DNA of 64,000 bases from Kitagawia praeruptora (GCA_037693485.1 CM075345.1:109052001-109116000), one strand, 5' to 3'. Counted from the first letter of the stretch, positions 47,239 to 58,365 are shown. The notes: generated by a model not told the origin, from the sequence alone. Numbers and translations are program-made.

Positions 47239-49781
47239 CTAGTTAGAATTTTTTAGGACCCAACTTTGATTGGATCCTTTCTTACTAGATTTATAAACAA
47301 CATGCTTTGAAGATTTTGCCTTTACTTTACCTGTTGCAGAGTCAACCTTAGACTCTGATTTCACAAACTGTTTGTGACTAGGAGCTTCAGATTTCAGAGA
47401 ATAATTGTCATAATACAGGTCATGATATTCTCTACACATGTAAATGGAATGAAGTAAAACTATCACAATGATAACAAGCTTTTTGTGGTTGGTATTGAAT
47501 TTTCTGAGTCTTGGGGAATCTGGACTCAGTTTTCCAAGAAGGTTTTTGATTGCAGTCTAGGGCCAAATGATTATAATTTCCACACTTATAGTATTTTTTC
47601 CTAGGTGCATCAGGTACATTCTTGTAATTATTCTCTTTGTTAATACCTTCTTTTCCATTCCTATTTCTCTTGATTTTTCTAGATTCTGAAAGACCATCTA
47701 ATCTCTGTTTCAACTGAGACTTAGACAGAAATCCTATGTTTACATTCTTAGGTTTCTCTAACACTTTTTCATCTAAATTACTATTGTTAATCCTTTTGTG
47801 TACAATAGGGGTACCTTTTGAATCAACAAATTTAACATGATTAGGTTCAAAAACAATTTTCTTACCTTCAGATTTAGATGTGCTAGCTTCTTTTTTACTA
47901 TCATCATTGACAATAGCTACTTTTTCTTCTTGTCTAGCCTTATCAAAACCTAATCCATTAACCTTACCACGAATTCCACTTTCAAAGATTTCTATGGTCT
48001 TTTTACCATAATTGTTAATGGTCTTAATCACATCTCTCTCTTCTTCTAGTTCTTTTCTGACATAGTCATAAGCCTCAAGAATAACACTATAATCATGCTT
48101 AGCTTTATCAGAACTTAACTTGTATTCTTCCATTTGAATTAACTCAGATTCAAGAAAATTATTTCTATCAACTAATTTATCATTCTTAACCTTAAGTTCA
48201 TCTATTTCACAAGTAAGAATTCTAAAATTAGTCATAAGATTCTTAAACTCAGCATGGATAGATCTAATTTCATCAGAATTTAAGTTATCAAATGAATCAA
48301 GAGAGTGAAGTGATACCTTAATAGAGGATGGAGAAGTTTTCTTTGGAGATCCAGGTTTCTCTGAAACATTTGCCATCAGTGGAATGTTGTCATAATCTAA
48401 TTCATCTTCAGAATCACTGGAATCAGCCCAATCCTTCTATGTGACCATAAGTGCATTACCCTTTCCTGAATTCCTAGGCTTCTTACACTCACTAGCAAAA
48501 TATCTAAGCTCGCTGCAGTTAAAGCACTTGATCTTGGCCTTATCAAGCTTGACAATTGTACTCTTGCCTTTGTCACCCTTCTTCTCCTCATTCTTTTGAA
48601 AAGGTCCTTTGCTAAATCTTTTCCTGTTGAATCTTCCTTTCTTGAAAGATTTAGCAAACATAGCAAAGAGTTCCTGCATCTCAGATTCAGAATCATTGTT
48701 TTCAGAGTCCATATCAGTAGTCTCCGACTCAGAACTTTACACTCACTAGCAAAGTGTCTAAGCTCGCTGCAGTTAAAGCACTTGATCTTGGCCTTATCAA
48801 GCTTGACAATTGTACTCTTGCCTTTGTCACCCTTCTTCTCCTCCTTTTGAAAAGGTCCTTTGCTAAATCTTTTCCTGTTGAATCTTCCTTTCTTGAAAGC
48901 TTTAGCAAACATAGCAAAGAGTTCCTGCATCTCAGATTCAGAATCATTGTTGTCAGAGTCCATATCAGTAGTCTCCGACTCAGAACTTTCTTTGCTTTTC
49001 TTCTTCCTTGAGTTCTTTACATCAGTCTCTTCATGCTGTTCTTCTGGAAGCTTCTTTAATTCAGATTGAGCAGTAAGTGCAACAGTCTTCATCTTTCCTT
49101 CACTCCTGCTCTTCTTCTGTTGCTTGTCAAGTTCATAAGCTCTCAGTTTTCCATACACTGCCTCTAATGATATCTCATCCAGATCATTAGCTCCCTCAAT
49201 CGCAGATATCTTCTCATTGTAGAAATCAGGCAAGGCTTTCATGAACTTAGTATTCATATCCTCAAGTCATAATATTTACCATGCATGGCCATCTCATTGA
49301 TGAGTTTTGTAAACCTATCAAAGGTATCAGTAAGTGACTCACCAGACTTGGATTCAAAGTACTCATACTGTTGTATAAGTAGTGTTCTCATATTCTTCCT
49401 GACAGGCTTAGTTCCTTCACAGTGAACCTTAAGATTGTCCCATATTTCCTTAGCAGTTTTACAAGAGAGAACATAGTTAGTGAGAACAGAATCAAGACTG
49501 TTGAATAATATGTTTCTCACTTTAGCATCTTTAAGAACATTCTCCTTGTCCTTATCTGACCATTCAGATTAAGGCTTCTCTGCTGTATGTTCTGGAACAA
49601 CCTCACCATCAACAGTTGCTTATCCAACAACCTTCGTTGGGATAAAAGGTCCATCTCTGATTCTGTCAAGATAATCAGGATCTGTTGCTTCCAGATGATG
49701 CAACATCTTTACTTCCCATAGAGTATATTCGTTTCTCTTGAGCATAGGAATCTTAGTATTCCCATCCTTGTAACCAGACAT
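47239..49781 (-). pseudogene. gag: S2 gag
   Basis: Start ATG at 49781 (MSGYKDGNTKIPML). The N-terminal domain has LEATDPDYLDRI and later AKEIWDNLKVHCEG and TDTFDRFTKLIN, the Sirevirus gag signature. It has stops at about 49620 and 49569, a one-base deletion near 49257, and a tandem duplication of about 252 bp (48483-48736 and 48737-48987) that repeats the first zinc knuckle CFNCSELRHFASEC and shifts the frame. A long coiled coil (48376-47900) and a second knuckle CGNYNHLALDC (about 47570) follow. The last stretch ends at TAA, 47239. Confidence 0.85.
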
Positions 49782-49816
49782 GATTGCAGATCTTTATGAT
49801 TATTCGAAATCAACCT

Positions 49817-49828
49817 GCTCTGATACCA
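49817..49828 (-). other. S2 primer-binding site
   Basis: TGGTATCAGAGC on the minus strand, two bases after the 5' LTR end: the initiator tRNA-Met site. Confidence 0.9.
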
Positions 49829-50121
49829 ATTGTTAACTCGAATAACTTGTAGAAGGGGGGGTTGAATACAAGTTATATAATCATGTCTGATTTTTGCTTG
49901 GTTATATGAACAAGAATAAACGAATGAATCAAATTCTGTTTGTATTAAATAAATCAAAATATAAACTCTACCAAAGGTGTACAGATACCTTTAGCAGCTG
50001 CTGACAATACAAATCTCTCTCTCTGTTTGTTTCGAACTCTCGAATACAAACCTTATACAGAGCTACGCACACGAACTTATTACTCACGTACAACTCGCTC
50101 TTTACAATGATATTAAGAGAG

Positions 50122-50129
50122 TATTTATA
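50122..50129 (-). promoter_or_regulatory. S2 5' LTR TATA box
   Basis: TATAAATA on the minus strand, about 290 bp before the LTR's 3' end. The 3' LTR equivalent is changed to TGTAAATA. Confidence 0.55.
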
Positions 50130-50538
50130 ATTCTACCTATCAACTAATCACAGAAAGATAATCTATACATGACAATGTTCTACCGTCCAGTTGATAGTTT
50201 CCATCAATAGAAAATCCTTTCCTTCATAATACCTTCTTGCTTGTTCTTCAAACAACGATCCTGTTTTATAGCACTTGCCAGTTTCTATAGCATCCATAAT
50301 GACATCATCAGTAACACGACTGATATCAGGATTCCATCTTGCATCAGGAACTGACCATCCCATCGGTACTTGATCAGTATTTAACTTGAAGTATCAGGAT
50401 TCAATCTCAGTTCCTGACGTGTAGTACTTGATGCACTGTTCATTCCTGACTAAACTTTACAGATAACTGTCTAACACATATTTCCTATACAAAGTGCTAA
50501 ATCCTTTATAAATGAGGATATATAAGAAGTATAAGTAA

Positions 50539-50569
50539 CCTGACAAAAAAAAAAAAAAAAAAAAAAAAA
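50539..50569 (+). mobile_element. Poly-A-tailed micro-insertion (retroposition scar)
   Basis: CCTGAC plus 25 A, flanked on both sides by the 13-base repeat GAAGTATAAGTAA (50526-50538 and 50570-50582). The other LTR (about 1470-1485) has a single copy and no insert. This is what LINE-type target-primed insertion of an extremely 5'-truncated transcript leaves. Confidence 0.8.
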
Positions 50570-50624
50570 GAAGTATAAGTAAAATTCTATTCTTAACATC
50601 ACAACTCAAGAATTATTCCTAATA

Positions 50625-51258
50625 ATCTCCCCCTATTTATGCTTTAAGATCTGAAGCATAAATCTGAGTTGTTGATGTCAAAACATATAACAATACAATC
50701 AGAATAGAATTTATGAATTCAAAAATCATGAAGTTAAGTACCTCCTTATTCAGATATAGACATAGTATCCAGTACTTAGAAAAAAGAATTCAACTATTTG
50801 ATGCTTCTTTTCCTTTACCACTTCCCTGATAAGATTCACCCTTGTCATCCTTAGTTCCTCTTTTATCTCCTCTCAGTCTGTTTATCTCCTCCCCCAGCCT
50901 GTTGCCTTTGAACTGTTTTTATCTCCCCCTTTTTGACATCAGCAACATTAATTCCAAGAGATTCAGTAACAGAACAAATGAGATTCATCAGAACTGCTTG
51001 ATTTTCCATAATAGTGACTTGGTTATCTTCAAGTGTTTGAAGTCTTATTTGAATTTCAACTTGAGATTTCTGAATGTCTTGTAGAACTTCAGAATTGACT
51101 TCAATGTTGGAAGTGTTTGGAATATCTTCAGATTCAAGTATTGTAGAAGAAGTTGCCTGTGTAGAATGATATTCAAGTAATAAAACTCGATTAGAGTTAC
51201 AAACATCTTCATCTTTCTGATCTGAAGCTGCAATATGATCATCTCATCTTTCACCAGT
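50625..51258 (-). mobile_element. Sirevirus S2' fragment (3' internal end)
   Basis: The sequence parallels 1556-1637 plus 23945-24510: polypurine tract beside the LTR, 3' untranslated region, then the aORF C-terminus. It stops at 51258, where the Tat2 LTR starts. CCAGT (51254-51258) is the expected Tat2 target duplication. Confidence 0.85.
50882..51258 (-). pseudogene. S2' aORF C-terminal end
   Basis: About 125 codons matching the S2 aORF end at 24124-24490, including the short coiled coil. A CGA-to-TGA change near 51247 makes a stop in the matching frame. The remainder should lie beyond Tat2, outside the window. Confidence 0.75.
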
Positions 51259-51761
51259 TGATATGGGCTAAAAGTAAGCCCTAAAGACACATTTAATGTG
51301 GCATTAATTAGACCCAATATGGTCAAAACATGGGGCCCGCTAGATGAGCCCAAACCCTAGTTATAATATTAATTTCTTAATTAATATTAGGGATAATAAA
51401 CAGCTCAGCAAGTAAAAGTCAAACAAGGATATAACTCTTGCCTGGCTTAGCCTCCAAGATACATATTTCAACATGGAAACTGATCCCTACAAGGAAGGGT
51501 CTAGAACCTTCCTTGAGGCGGTGGCTTGCCCACCAAGACACCTACTCCTACTATAATTCTAAGGCTTCTCAGCCTATATAAAGGGTCAGACCCCTCATCT
51601 CAGAACTACATTTTTTGGCTTGATCTTTGATACAAATCAAAGTATGTAGGCATCTTGTGAAGGCAGATTCAGCCACGAGCACGAGAGCAGCCATTAAAGC
51701 ACGAAGCTCCCGAACCCTAGCATTAAATACAGATTCGTAACCTAGTTTTTATTCCACAACA
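51259..51761 (+). repeat. Tat2 5' LTR
   Basis: 503 bp from TGATATGGGC to CCACAACA, followed by the primer site. It has a TATA box at 51575-51582. Confidence 0.82.
51575..51582 (+). promoter_or_regulatory. Tat2 LTR TATA box
   Basis: TATATAAA in the context CAGCCTATATAAAGGG, about 185 bp before the LTR end. Confidence 0.6.
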
Positions 51762-51763
51762 TT

Positions 51764-51780
51764 TGGCGCTGTCTGTGGGA
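51764..51780 (+). other. Tat2 primer-binding site
   Basis: TGGCGCTGTCTGTGGGA, two bases after the LTR. It resembles the TGGCGCCGTCTGTGGGA site common in Tat elements, with one change. Confidence 0.75.
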
Positions 51781-51794
51781 AAGAGACATCAACC

Positions 51795-53669
51795 ATGGTA
51801 ACTACACGAAGAATAGCACCAACCTCTACTGAGGCCTTGCCTCTAAGCTCTACTCCGCCAGTCACTGAGCAAGTACCCCCAATAACAGGGGCGATCACTC
51901 AAACTCAAGTTTCTCAACCTCCAGGGATGAATCCCCATGCTGAGAGAACGTTACCCATGGTCGTCCACCCAAGCCAAGAAACCAGCTCTCTTCAGATGTT
52001 GGTTTCTCCTCTGGTTGATCCCAATCGCCCGTTGCCACCGGGGGTACAGATCCATACTACGGATCTCCCCATGAATACCAACCCAATGTATGGTCTGCCT
52101 AACTACCCTCCAATTACTCAAGGTCCTGGACCCAGTGGCCATGCCTTGCAGATCCGAGATCGAGATTATTACGAATACTCTGGTCCCTATACCGATGATT
52201 CATCGTCTGATGATGATGATCGTGATGAAGCCCCGAGGAGGCGACGTGCCAGCAGAGAACCAAGAAGGAGAACAAAAACTATCCATGATAGACCCCCTTT
52301 GACAGCTGCTGAGAGAATCAAGGCTCATGAGGCCGAGATTTTAAGGATAAATGAAGATATTGCGAGAGAACAAGCTAGGTTGAATCAAACTCAACCCCCT
52401 CCAACCTCAGGACTAATTCCCGTAATAGATTTAGAGAGATCTTCAAGAAGGCAGAGAAGGGCTTACGCCCCAACTGAAAGAACAATAAGGGTGGAAACCT
52501 CCAAGAGCAACCCCAAGGATCTGATGCCACTTGGGGATCCTGATGATCCCACACCCCCGTTTACTGAGGAGGTAATGAATGCTCGTATCTCAAAAAAGTT
52601 TAAGATGCCAACAATTAAGGATTATGATGGAACGGGCGATCCCGCGAACCATGTTAGGACGTTCTCGAATGCACTGATGTTGCAGCCTGCAAGTGATGCC
52701 TTGAAGTGTAGAGCGTTCCCTCAAACCTTGTCGGGCATGGCTCAAAGATGGTACAGCCGCTTGCCTGCGAATTCGATTAGCTCCTTTAAGGAGTTAAGCG
52801 CCGCTTTTATTAGCCAGTTCATCAGCGGGAAAGTTCATGAAAAAAGTTTCGCATCTCTCATGTATGTGGTACAAGGGAAGAATGAAAACTTGAGAGACTA
52901 CATCAAGCGATTCACTAAGGAGACGTTGAACATCACTGATTTGGAAAACAAGGTGGCCATGGTAGCTCTAGAACATGGGACCACTGATGAATTTTTTAAA
53001 AGGTCGTTGGCAAAGCATCCTCCTGAAAACATGGCCGAACTTCAACGAAGGGCTGATAAGTATATCAAGGCTGAGGATAGCATGAAGAAAGAGGCCACGG
53101 GAGGTAATGGCAAAGGTAACAACGACTCCAAAAAGCGAAAGCAAGACCAGGAGTATGATGCCAGGGACAAGTATCCCCGTACTAGCAAAGACTCCGAGTC
53201 AACACCAAAAAAGAATTTGGGACCGAGGTTTTCTGATTATGCAAGGTTAAATGCACCTAGGAGTCAAATCTTGTTAGAAATTGAGAAGGATAAGGACTTT
53301 TGATGGCCGAAGCCACTCAGGGGTGATCCCACCAAGAAGAACAAGGATCAATACTGTAGGTTCCATCGAGATGTGGGACATTATACGGATGATTGCAGAC
53401 AGTTGAAGGATGAGATTGAGTTCTTAATCCGTAAATGAAAGTTGAATAAATTCACTAAGGGTGAAGATCATGGAGCCCAAAGAAGGGATTACGACAGGAG
53501 TGATAATGATAGAAGGGATAATGATCATGATCGTAACACACAGCCCCGAGGGCCAGTTATCAACATGATATGGGGAGGCCCGACAGCGTCCGATACAACT
53601 CGAAACTCTCGAAAGGCATATGCCAGGAAAGTGATGCACATTATGGGAGAGGCCCCCGAAGCGTGCTAG
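51795..53669 (+). pseudogene. gag: Tat2 gag (module A)
   Basis: The ATG at 51795 opens MVTTRRIAPTS; the frame is clear for 502 codons. A Pro/Thr-rich and then Arg-rich N-terminus (EAPRRRRASREPRRRTK) precedes the gag core at about 285-420 (MAQRWYSRLPANSISSFKEL). An in-frame TGA at 53301 interrupts it, but the frame goes on to the Tat knuckle [15 protein letters not shown] with [11 protein letters not shown] second TGA is at 53436, then an Asp/Arg-rich stretch and TAG at 53667, after a one-base shift near 53655. Capsid and nucleocapsid parts are therefore recognisable but split. Confidence 0.88.
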
Positions 53670-54475
53670 AACTGAAATTGTGATTGATTTTGATGATTCT
53701 GATCTTGAAGGGGTGAAGTTCCCCCATGACGACCCGTTGGTCATAACCCCTGTGATTGGAAACTCTGAAGTGAAGCGAGTCTTGATAGACAATGGAGCTT
53801 CTGTTGATATTCTGTTTCATGATGCATTTGTAAAGATGGGGTACACCGACTCTCAATTGACCCCAACCAACATGCCAATTTACGAATTTAATGGAGTGGA
53901 GTCCAAAGTTGAGGGGACTATTCAGTTACCCATGACAATTGGGCAAGAACCTAAGGAGGCTACTCAGATGCTAAATTTTCTGGTGATCAAGGCATCTTCT
54001 ACTTATAACGCAATCCTCGGAAGGACTGGACTTAACGCGTTCAAGGCTGTTGCTTCTACTTATCATATGAAGATTAAGTTTCCAACCCGAAACGGAGTTG
54101 GAGAACAGAAGGGCGACCAAAAGATGGCAAGGAGTTGTTATGTATCCGCTTTAAGAGTTGATAGAGTCGGGGGGCTGGCACTCCCAATTGAAGACATGGA
54201 TGTCTGTGGAGATGATGAACATCGTGGGAAGCCAGCAGAGGACTTGGTTCCCATTCCTCTGGAGCTAGGTGACCCTGAGAAAGTTACATATATAGGAGCT
54301 TCTCTGAAGGAACCTCTGAAAGGAAAGTTGATAGCATTCTTACAAGAGAATAGTGATGTGTTTGCTTGGACAGCTGCTGACATGCCAGGGATTGATCCCC
54401 AACTCATAACTCATAAGTTGAATGTTGATCCTGACCGGAAGAAGGTAAAACAGAAGAAGAGGACTGTTCCATTGG
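53660..54475 (+). pseudogene. Tat2 protease, module A, with start of the RT leader
   Basis: Aspartic protease with RVLIDNGASVDILFHDAF and the flap-side motif NAILGRTGLNAF, followed by SYHMKIKFPT-like sequence and then the pre-RT segment NSDVFAWTAADMPGIDPQLI and VKQKKRT. It ends there, without RT. The same pre-RT segment appears again, from another lineage, at about 56615-56730. Confidence 0.85.
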
Positions 54476-55188
54476 CCATATTCTTGAAGTAAATGAGAAA
54501 AGTGGACTGTTCCACAGGCACTACCGGGCAGGCCCTCCGGGAAAGAAGGACCAAGGGAAGTATTGTGCTTTCCATGAAGTAAATGGTCATGAGACTGCCG
54601 ACTGCAGGCACTTGAAAGACCAAATTGAAGAATTGATAAGAAACGGATACCTAACCGAATTTGTGGCTCAAGAAGCTAAGAAGTATAAAGAAGGGAGAGA
54701 CAACAAGGATAAAACTCCGGGAAACCAGGATAGGACTACCCGAGCTCCTAGCATCCACACCATCTTTTGTGGCCCTTACTTGGGGGGTGCTAGTCGGATG
54801 CCAGAGATAGGTATGCCTGGGAAGCCAGGAGGAAACCCCTAACAAATGTTTTCCACCTTGCAGAAAGGCCCCCTAAGCTGTTCAAAGGGGAAACCGCTGA
54901 TATTTCATTTACCGAGGAGGAATCCAAGTGGGTTCACCACCCTCATAATGATGCTTTGGTGGTAACCGTGAGTATTGGTGGAATGAATGTGCATAGAGTA
55001 CTGGTTGATAATGAAAGCTCGGTGAATATCTTGGCATACACTACGTTCTAGAAATTAGGGCTTCTGGATAAAGAGTTACTCCCTACCAATAATGAGCTAT
55101 ATGGGTTCACTGGTAACCCTGTTTAAATTATGGGAAAGATCAATTTGCCACTGACATTGGGTGTGGATCCCTGCAAGGCCACCCAAAT
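54476..55188 (+). pseudogene. Tat2 module B: second gag knuckle and protease start
   Basis: A second Tat knuckle, YCAFHEVNGHETADCRHLKD, appears at about 54570, then an IHTIFCGPYLGG linker and a second protease start (RVLVDNESSVNILAYTTF). The Gly of the D-x-G motif is Glu here, and TAG (about 55050) and TAA (about 55123) stops interrupt it. The wording differs from module A and is closer to the downstream pol, so it was brought in with that pol. Confidence 0.85.
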
Positions 55189-55923
55189 TAGGGCTGAGCA
55201 AAACCGATCTAAAACCGAAAAACCGAACCGAAATATGTTAATTCAGTTCGGTTCGGTTCCAAATTTTTTGAAAATCCGGTTTTTTCGGTTTTTCGGTTCG
55301 GTCCGAAATATAATTCGGTTCGGTCCGGTTTTTTTCAAACTAATTCGGTTCTGGACCGAATAAACCGAATAATAAAAAATTTATATTTACATTTTACATT
55401 TTATATATACATATATATAATATATATAAGTATCTAACAGTGTAACACAGTAATACATACGTAATACCCATAGACCATAGTCCTATATCCATACCCATTA
55501 ACGAGACCAAAATTGAAAACCCACGGCTATTGCTGATTAGTTTCTTACTTTACATATTGGTATTTAAAACTAGTTGCCTGCTGGAGAAATATGTGTGTAA
55601 GATGATCACTGTTGCTTACTCAATCTTACTCCCAAATTGAATTTGACAATGAAGACTTTAGTATTCTTTTGGCTTCTACAATCCTGGTTCCATATAATTT
55701 CAAAAAGATTGTTCTGGCTTGCGTAGTGTTCAAAATCATATTAAGATACAACAATTGATATGTGTTTTAAAACCCATCTAGAGGACAAAATTTCGGTTCG
55801 GTTCCGGTTCGGTCCATGTGCATATTTCGGTTCGGTCCGGTTCCCAGAAAAAATCCTTATTCGGTTTTCGGTTATTTCGGTTCGGTCCGGTTTTGGACCG
55901 AACCGACCAAATGCTCAGCCCTA
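55189..55923 (+). mobile_element. hAT-type MITE, 735 bp
   Basis: Perfect 12-base terminal inverted repeats TAGGGCTGAGCA / TGCTCAGCCCTA and an 8-bp target duplication ACCCAAAT (55181-55188, 55924-55931), diagnostic of hAT. Both arms are packed with subterminal TTCGGTTCGGTCCGG repeats. The AT-rich middle has no transposase frame. It splits the module B protease of Tat2. Strand is arbitrary. Confidence 0.95.
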
Positions 55924-56304
55924 ACCCAAATGGCTGAATTCATGGTGATAGACGAAGACATCTCTCATAATGCAATTCTTGGGAGACCAGTATTGAAGGA
56001 TATGAGGGTGGTAACCTTAATATACTACTTTTCAATGAAGTTCCCTACACCAAATGGCATTGGGTGTGTGAAAGGATGTCAACATGAATCAAGGGAATGC
56101 TATAACAAAGCTGTGCAGGCTGCCGAGAAGGCAGAGAAATCTACTCTAGCGGAAGAAAAGGCTGAAGGGGAAGCCCTGATGAGAAGCCATGGGCTTGAGC
56201 CTCAGAAGTTTGAAAAGACATCATGCAATACCATCATGATAGTGGAACTACCAGAGGAACCTACTGAAGAGGTTTCTGTTTTTCGGGGGGTAGTACCACC
56301 ATAA
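55924..56304 (+). pseudogene. Tat2 module B protease, remainder
   Basis: It continues the split protease: QMAEFMVIDEDISHNAILGR, PVLKDMRVV and the FSMKFPTPNGIG segment, then an acidic linker to a TAA at 56302. NAILGRPVL is the conserved C-terminal protease motif. Confidence 0.85.
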
Positions 56305-57954
56305 AGTTTGTTGTTGGAAGCTGCCGAGAAAAATGAGGAAATTCAAAACATCCAAGCAGAAGGCATAGTAAAAGATGCCTCAGATGGTGGGATAGATGAA
56401 ACAATGTTAGAAAATGAAAACCAGGAAGTGGTGAAAAGGCTCCCGGTCGAAATCGATATTGATCCCAGGATGCCCGGTACCCTGGAAAAGGCAGGAGCTG
56501 CCGAGGATACTATCCCCATACTGGTGGATGCTGAAGATCCTAGTAAAGTTCTGAAAATTGGACAACAGCTGGATGAAAAGATAAGAGAACGGTTGACCAC
56601 TTTCCTTAAAGGCAACCTAGATGTGTTTGCATGGTGTCACTCAGACATGGTAGGGATTGACCCAAAAATCATGTGTCACCACTTGAATATTGATCCTGAG
56701 AGAAGGGGTATACGGCAGAAAAGGAGACCCATTAGTGGGGAAAGGGTTACCGCCCTCCAAGAAGAGGTAGACCGGCTACTGAAGGCTGGCTTGATCAAAG
56801 AATGCTTCTACCCAACATGGCTGGCAAACCCGGTACTGGTCCAGAAGCCCAATGGGAAATGGAGGACATGTGTTGACTTTACTGATTTGAATAAGGCATG
56901 CCCTAAGGATAACTTCCCGCTCCCCATAATTGATCAACTGGTGAATGCTACGGTAGGCCATACTCTACTAAGTTTCATGGATGCCTACTCTGGGTATAAC
57001 CAGATACCGATGTATGAGCCTGACCAGGAGCATACCTGCTTCATAACTGATAGAGGATTGTATTGCTATGTGGGGATGCCATTTGGGCTGCTGAATGCCG
57101 GAGCTACCTACCAAAGGCTGGTAAACATGATGTTTAAAGAACATATTGGTAAGACTATGGAAGTCTACGTTGATAATATGTTGGTCAAATCAAAGGTGGC
57201 AGCCAACCATGTGTTATACCTATCTGAAATGTTTAATATCCTAAGGAAGTACCGAATGAAACTGAACCCCCAAAAATGTGTCTTTGGTGTGGAGTCTGGA
57301 AAATTCCTTGGATTCATTGTGAACCACAGAGGGATCGAGGCGAACCCTGCCAAAATGAAGGCATTGCTAGAACTAAGATCCTCAAGGAATGTAAGGGAAG
57401 TCCAAGGGCTTACCGGAAGGGTAGCAGCCCTAAACAGATTTGTGTCCCGGTCTTCCGACAAATGCAAAGAATTCTTTAAGGCTATCAAGAAGGGTCAAAA
57501 CTTTGAATGGACCCCGGAATGTGAGGAAGCCTTCAAAAAGCTAAAGGAACAGTTGGGAAGCCCACCATTGCTCTCCAAACCCCTGGAAGGTGAGGTACTC
57601 GTTCTATATCTAGCTGTTTCTGAATATTCCATAAGTGCTGTGTTGATCCGGGAGGAAGATCAAGTTTAATACCCGGTATACTATGTGAGCAAAAGGCTGT
57701 TGGATGCGGAAACCCGGTATCCCAGCATGGAAAAGCTAGCGTATGCTCTAATATTGGCTTCCAGGAAGCTAAGGCCCTACTTTCAGGCCCACAAAATTGA
57801 AGTTAGAACATCCTTTCCGCTAAGGCAAGTGATGTACAAACCGGAAGCCTCCGGTAGAATGATGAAATGGGCTGTCGAGCTGGGACAGTTTGAAATAGAT
57901 TACAAACCCCGAACTGCTATCAAAGGCCAAGCATTGGCTGATTTCTTATTGTAG
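56305..57954 (+). pseudogene. pol: Tat2 reverse transcriptase and RNase H
   Basis: Leader LDVFAWCHSDMVGIDPKI, then RT: PNGKWRTCVDFTDLNKACPK, SFMDAYSGYNQIPM, VGMPFGLLNAGATYQRLVN. The catalytic motif reads YVDN (57166-57177) instead of YVDD, so the polymerase is inactive as written. Thumb and connection follow (FLGFIVNHRGIEANPAKMKA). A TAA at 57667 interrupts before the Ty3 RNase H (SKRLLDAETRYPSMEKLAYA) and a TAG ends the segment at 57952. All pieces share one frame, so decay was by point stops here. Confidence 0.9.
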
Positions 57955-58365
57955 TTTCCTCCAGATTTTGAGGTTACCGGGGAAGAGTGTATACCGGTAC
58001 CCTCAGCAACCGAAGGTGATGCCGAAGGCCCTCACTTATGGTGGAATTTATATGTAGATGGAGCAGTGAATAACAACGGGGCAGGTGCTGGAATAGAGTT
58101 GGTAAGCCCAGAGGGGCACCGAATTCAAAGTGCCATACACTTTGGCTTCAAGGCTATCAACAATGATGCGGAGTATGAGGCCCTGATTGCTGGGTTGAAA
58201 CTAGCTCTGGAAATGAAGGTAGAATACTTGAATGTGTTTAGTGACTCTATGCTGATTGTGTGGCAAATCAAAGGGAGCTTCCAGAGCCGAGGTCCCCGCA
58301 CTGAACTCTATATGAGGTATACCCAAGAACTCATTAGTAAGTTCAAGTTACTGAATCTGAATTAG
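57955..58365 (+). pseudogene. Tat2 archaeal-type RNase H
   Basis: Same frame as RT. Catalytic positions are visible: Asp in LYVDGAVNNNGAGAG, Glu in NDAEYEALIAGL and Asp in VFSDSMLIVWQI. The presence of this second RNase H is a defining trait of Tat-lineage gypsy elements. TAG at 58363. Confidence 0.88.

Larger units (their letters stand above)
768..50624 (-). mobile_element. Sirevirus S2 (Ty1/copia), hosting two further insertions
   Basis: On the minus strand the order is 5' LTR (50624-49831), Met-type primer site, gag, protease-integrase, RT-RNase H, spacer, aORF, polypurine tract and 3' LTR (1555-768). Two elements sit inside it: Tat1 (1638-23944) in the 3' untranslated part and the Athila tandem (27003-42044) in the aORF. 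Removing both with one target copy each leaves about 12.5 kb, a normal Sirevirus size. Gag carries stops, a frameshift and an internal duplication, and pol has two frameshifts, so the copy is not autonomous, although catalytic motifs of IN and RT are still visible. Confidence 0.9.
49831..50624 (-). repeat. S2 5' LTR, shared with the S2' copy
   Basis: It matches 768-1555. On its left is the S2 primer site. On its right, instead of a target duplication, there is Sirevirus 3' internal sequence, so it also serves as the 3' LTR of S2'. It contains the poly-A micro-insertion at 50539-50569. The end base pattern is CCTAATA rather than CCTAACA. Confidence 0.88.

Noticed and set aside
52090..52302. 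Second plus-strand frame within Tat2 gag
   Set aside because: Shadow frame of the 502-codon gag.
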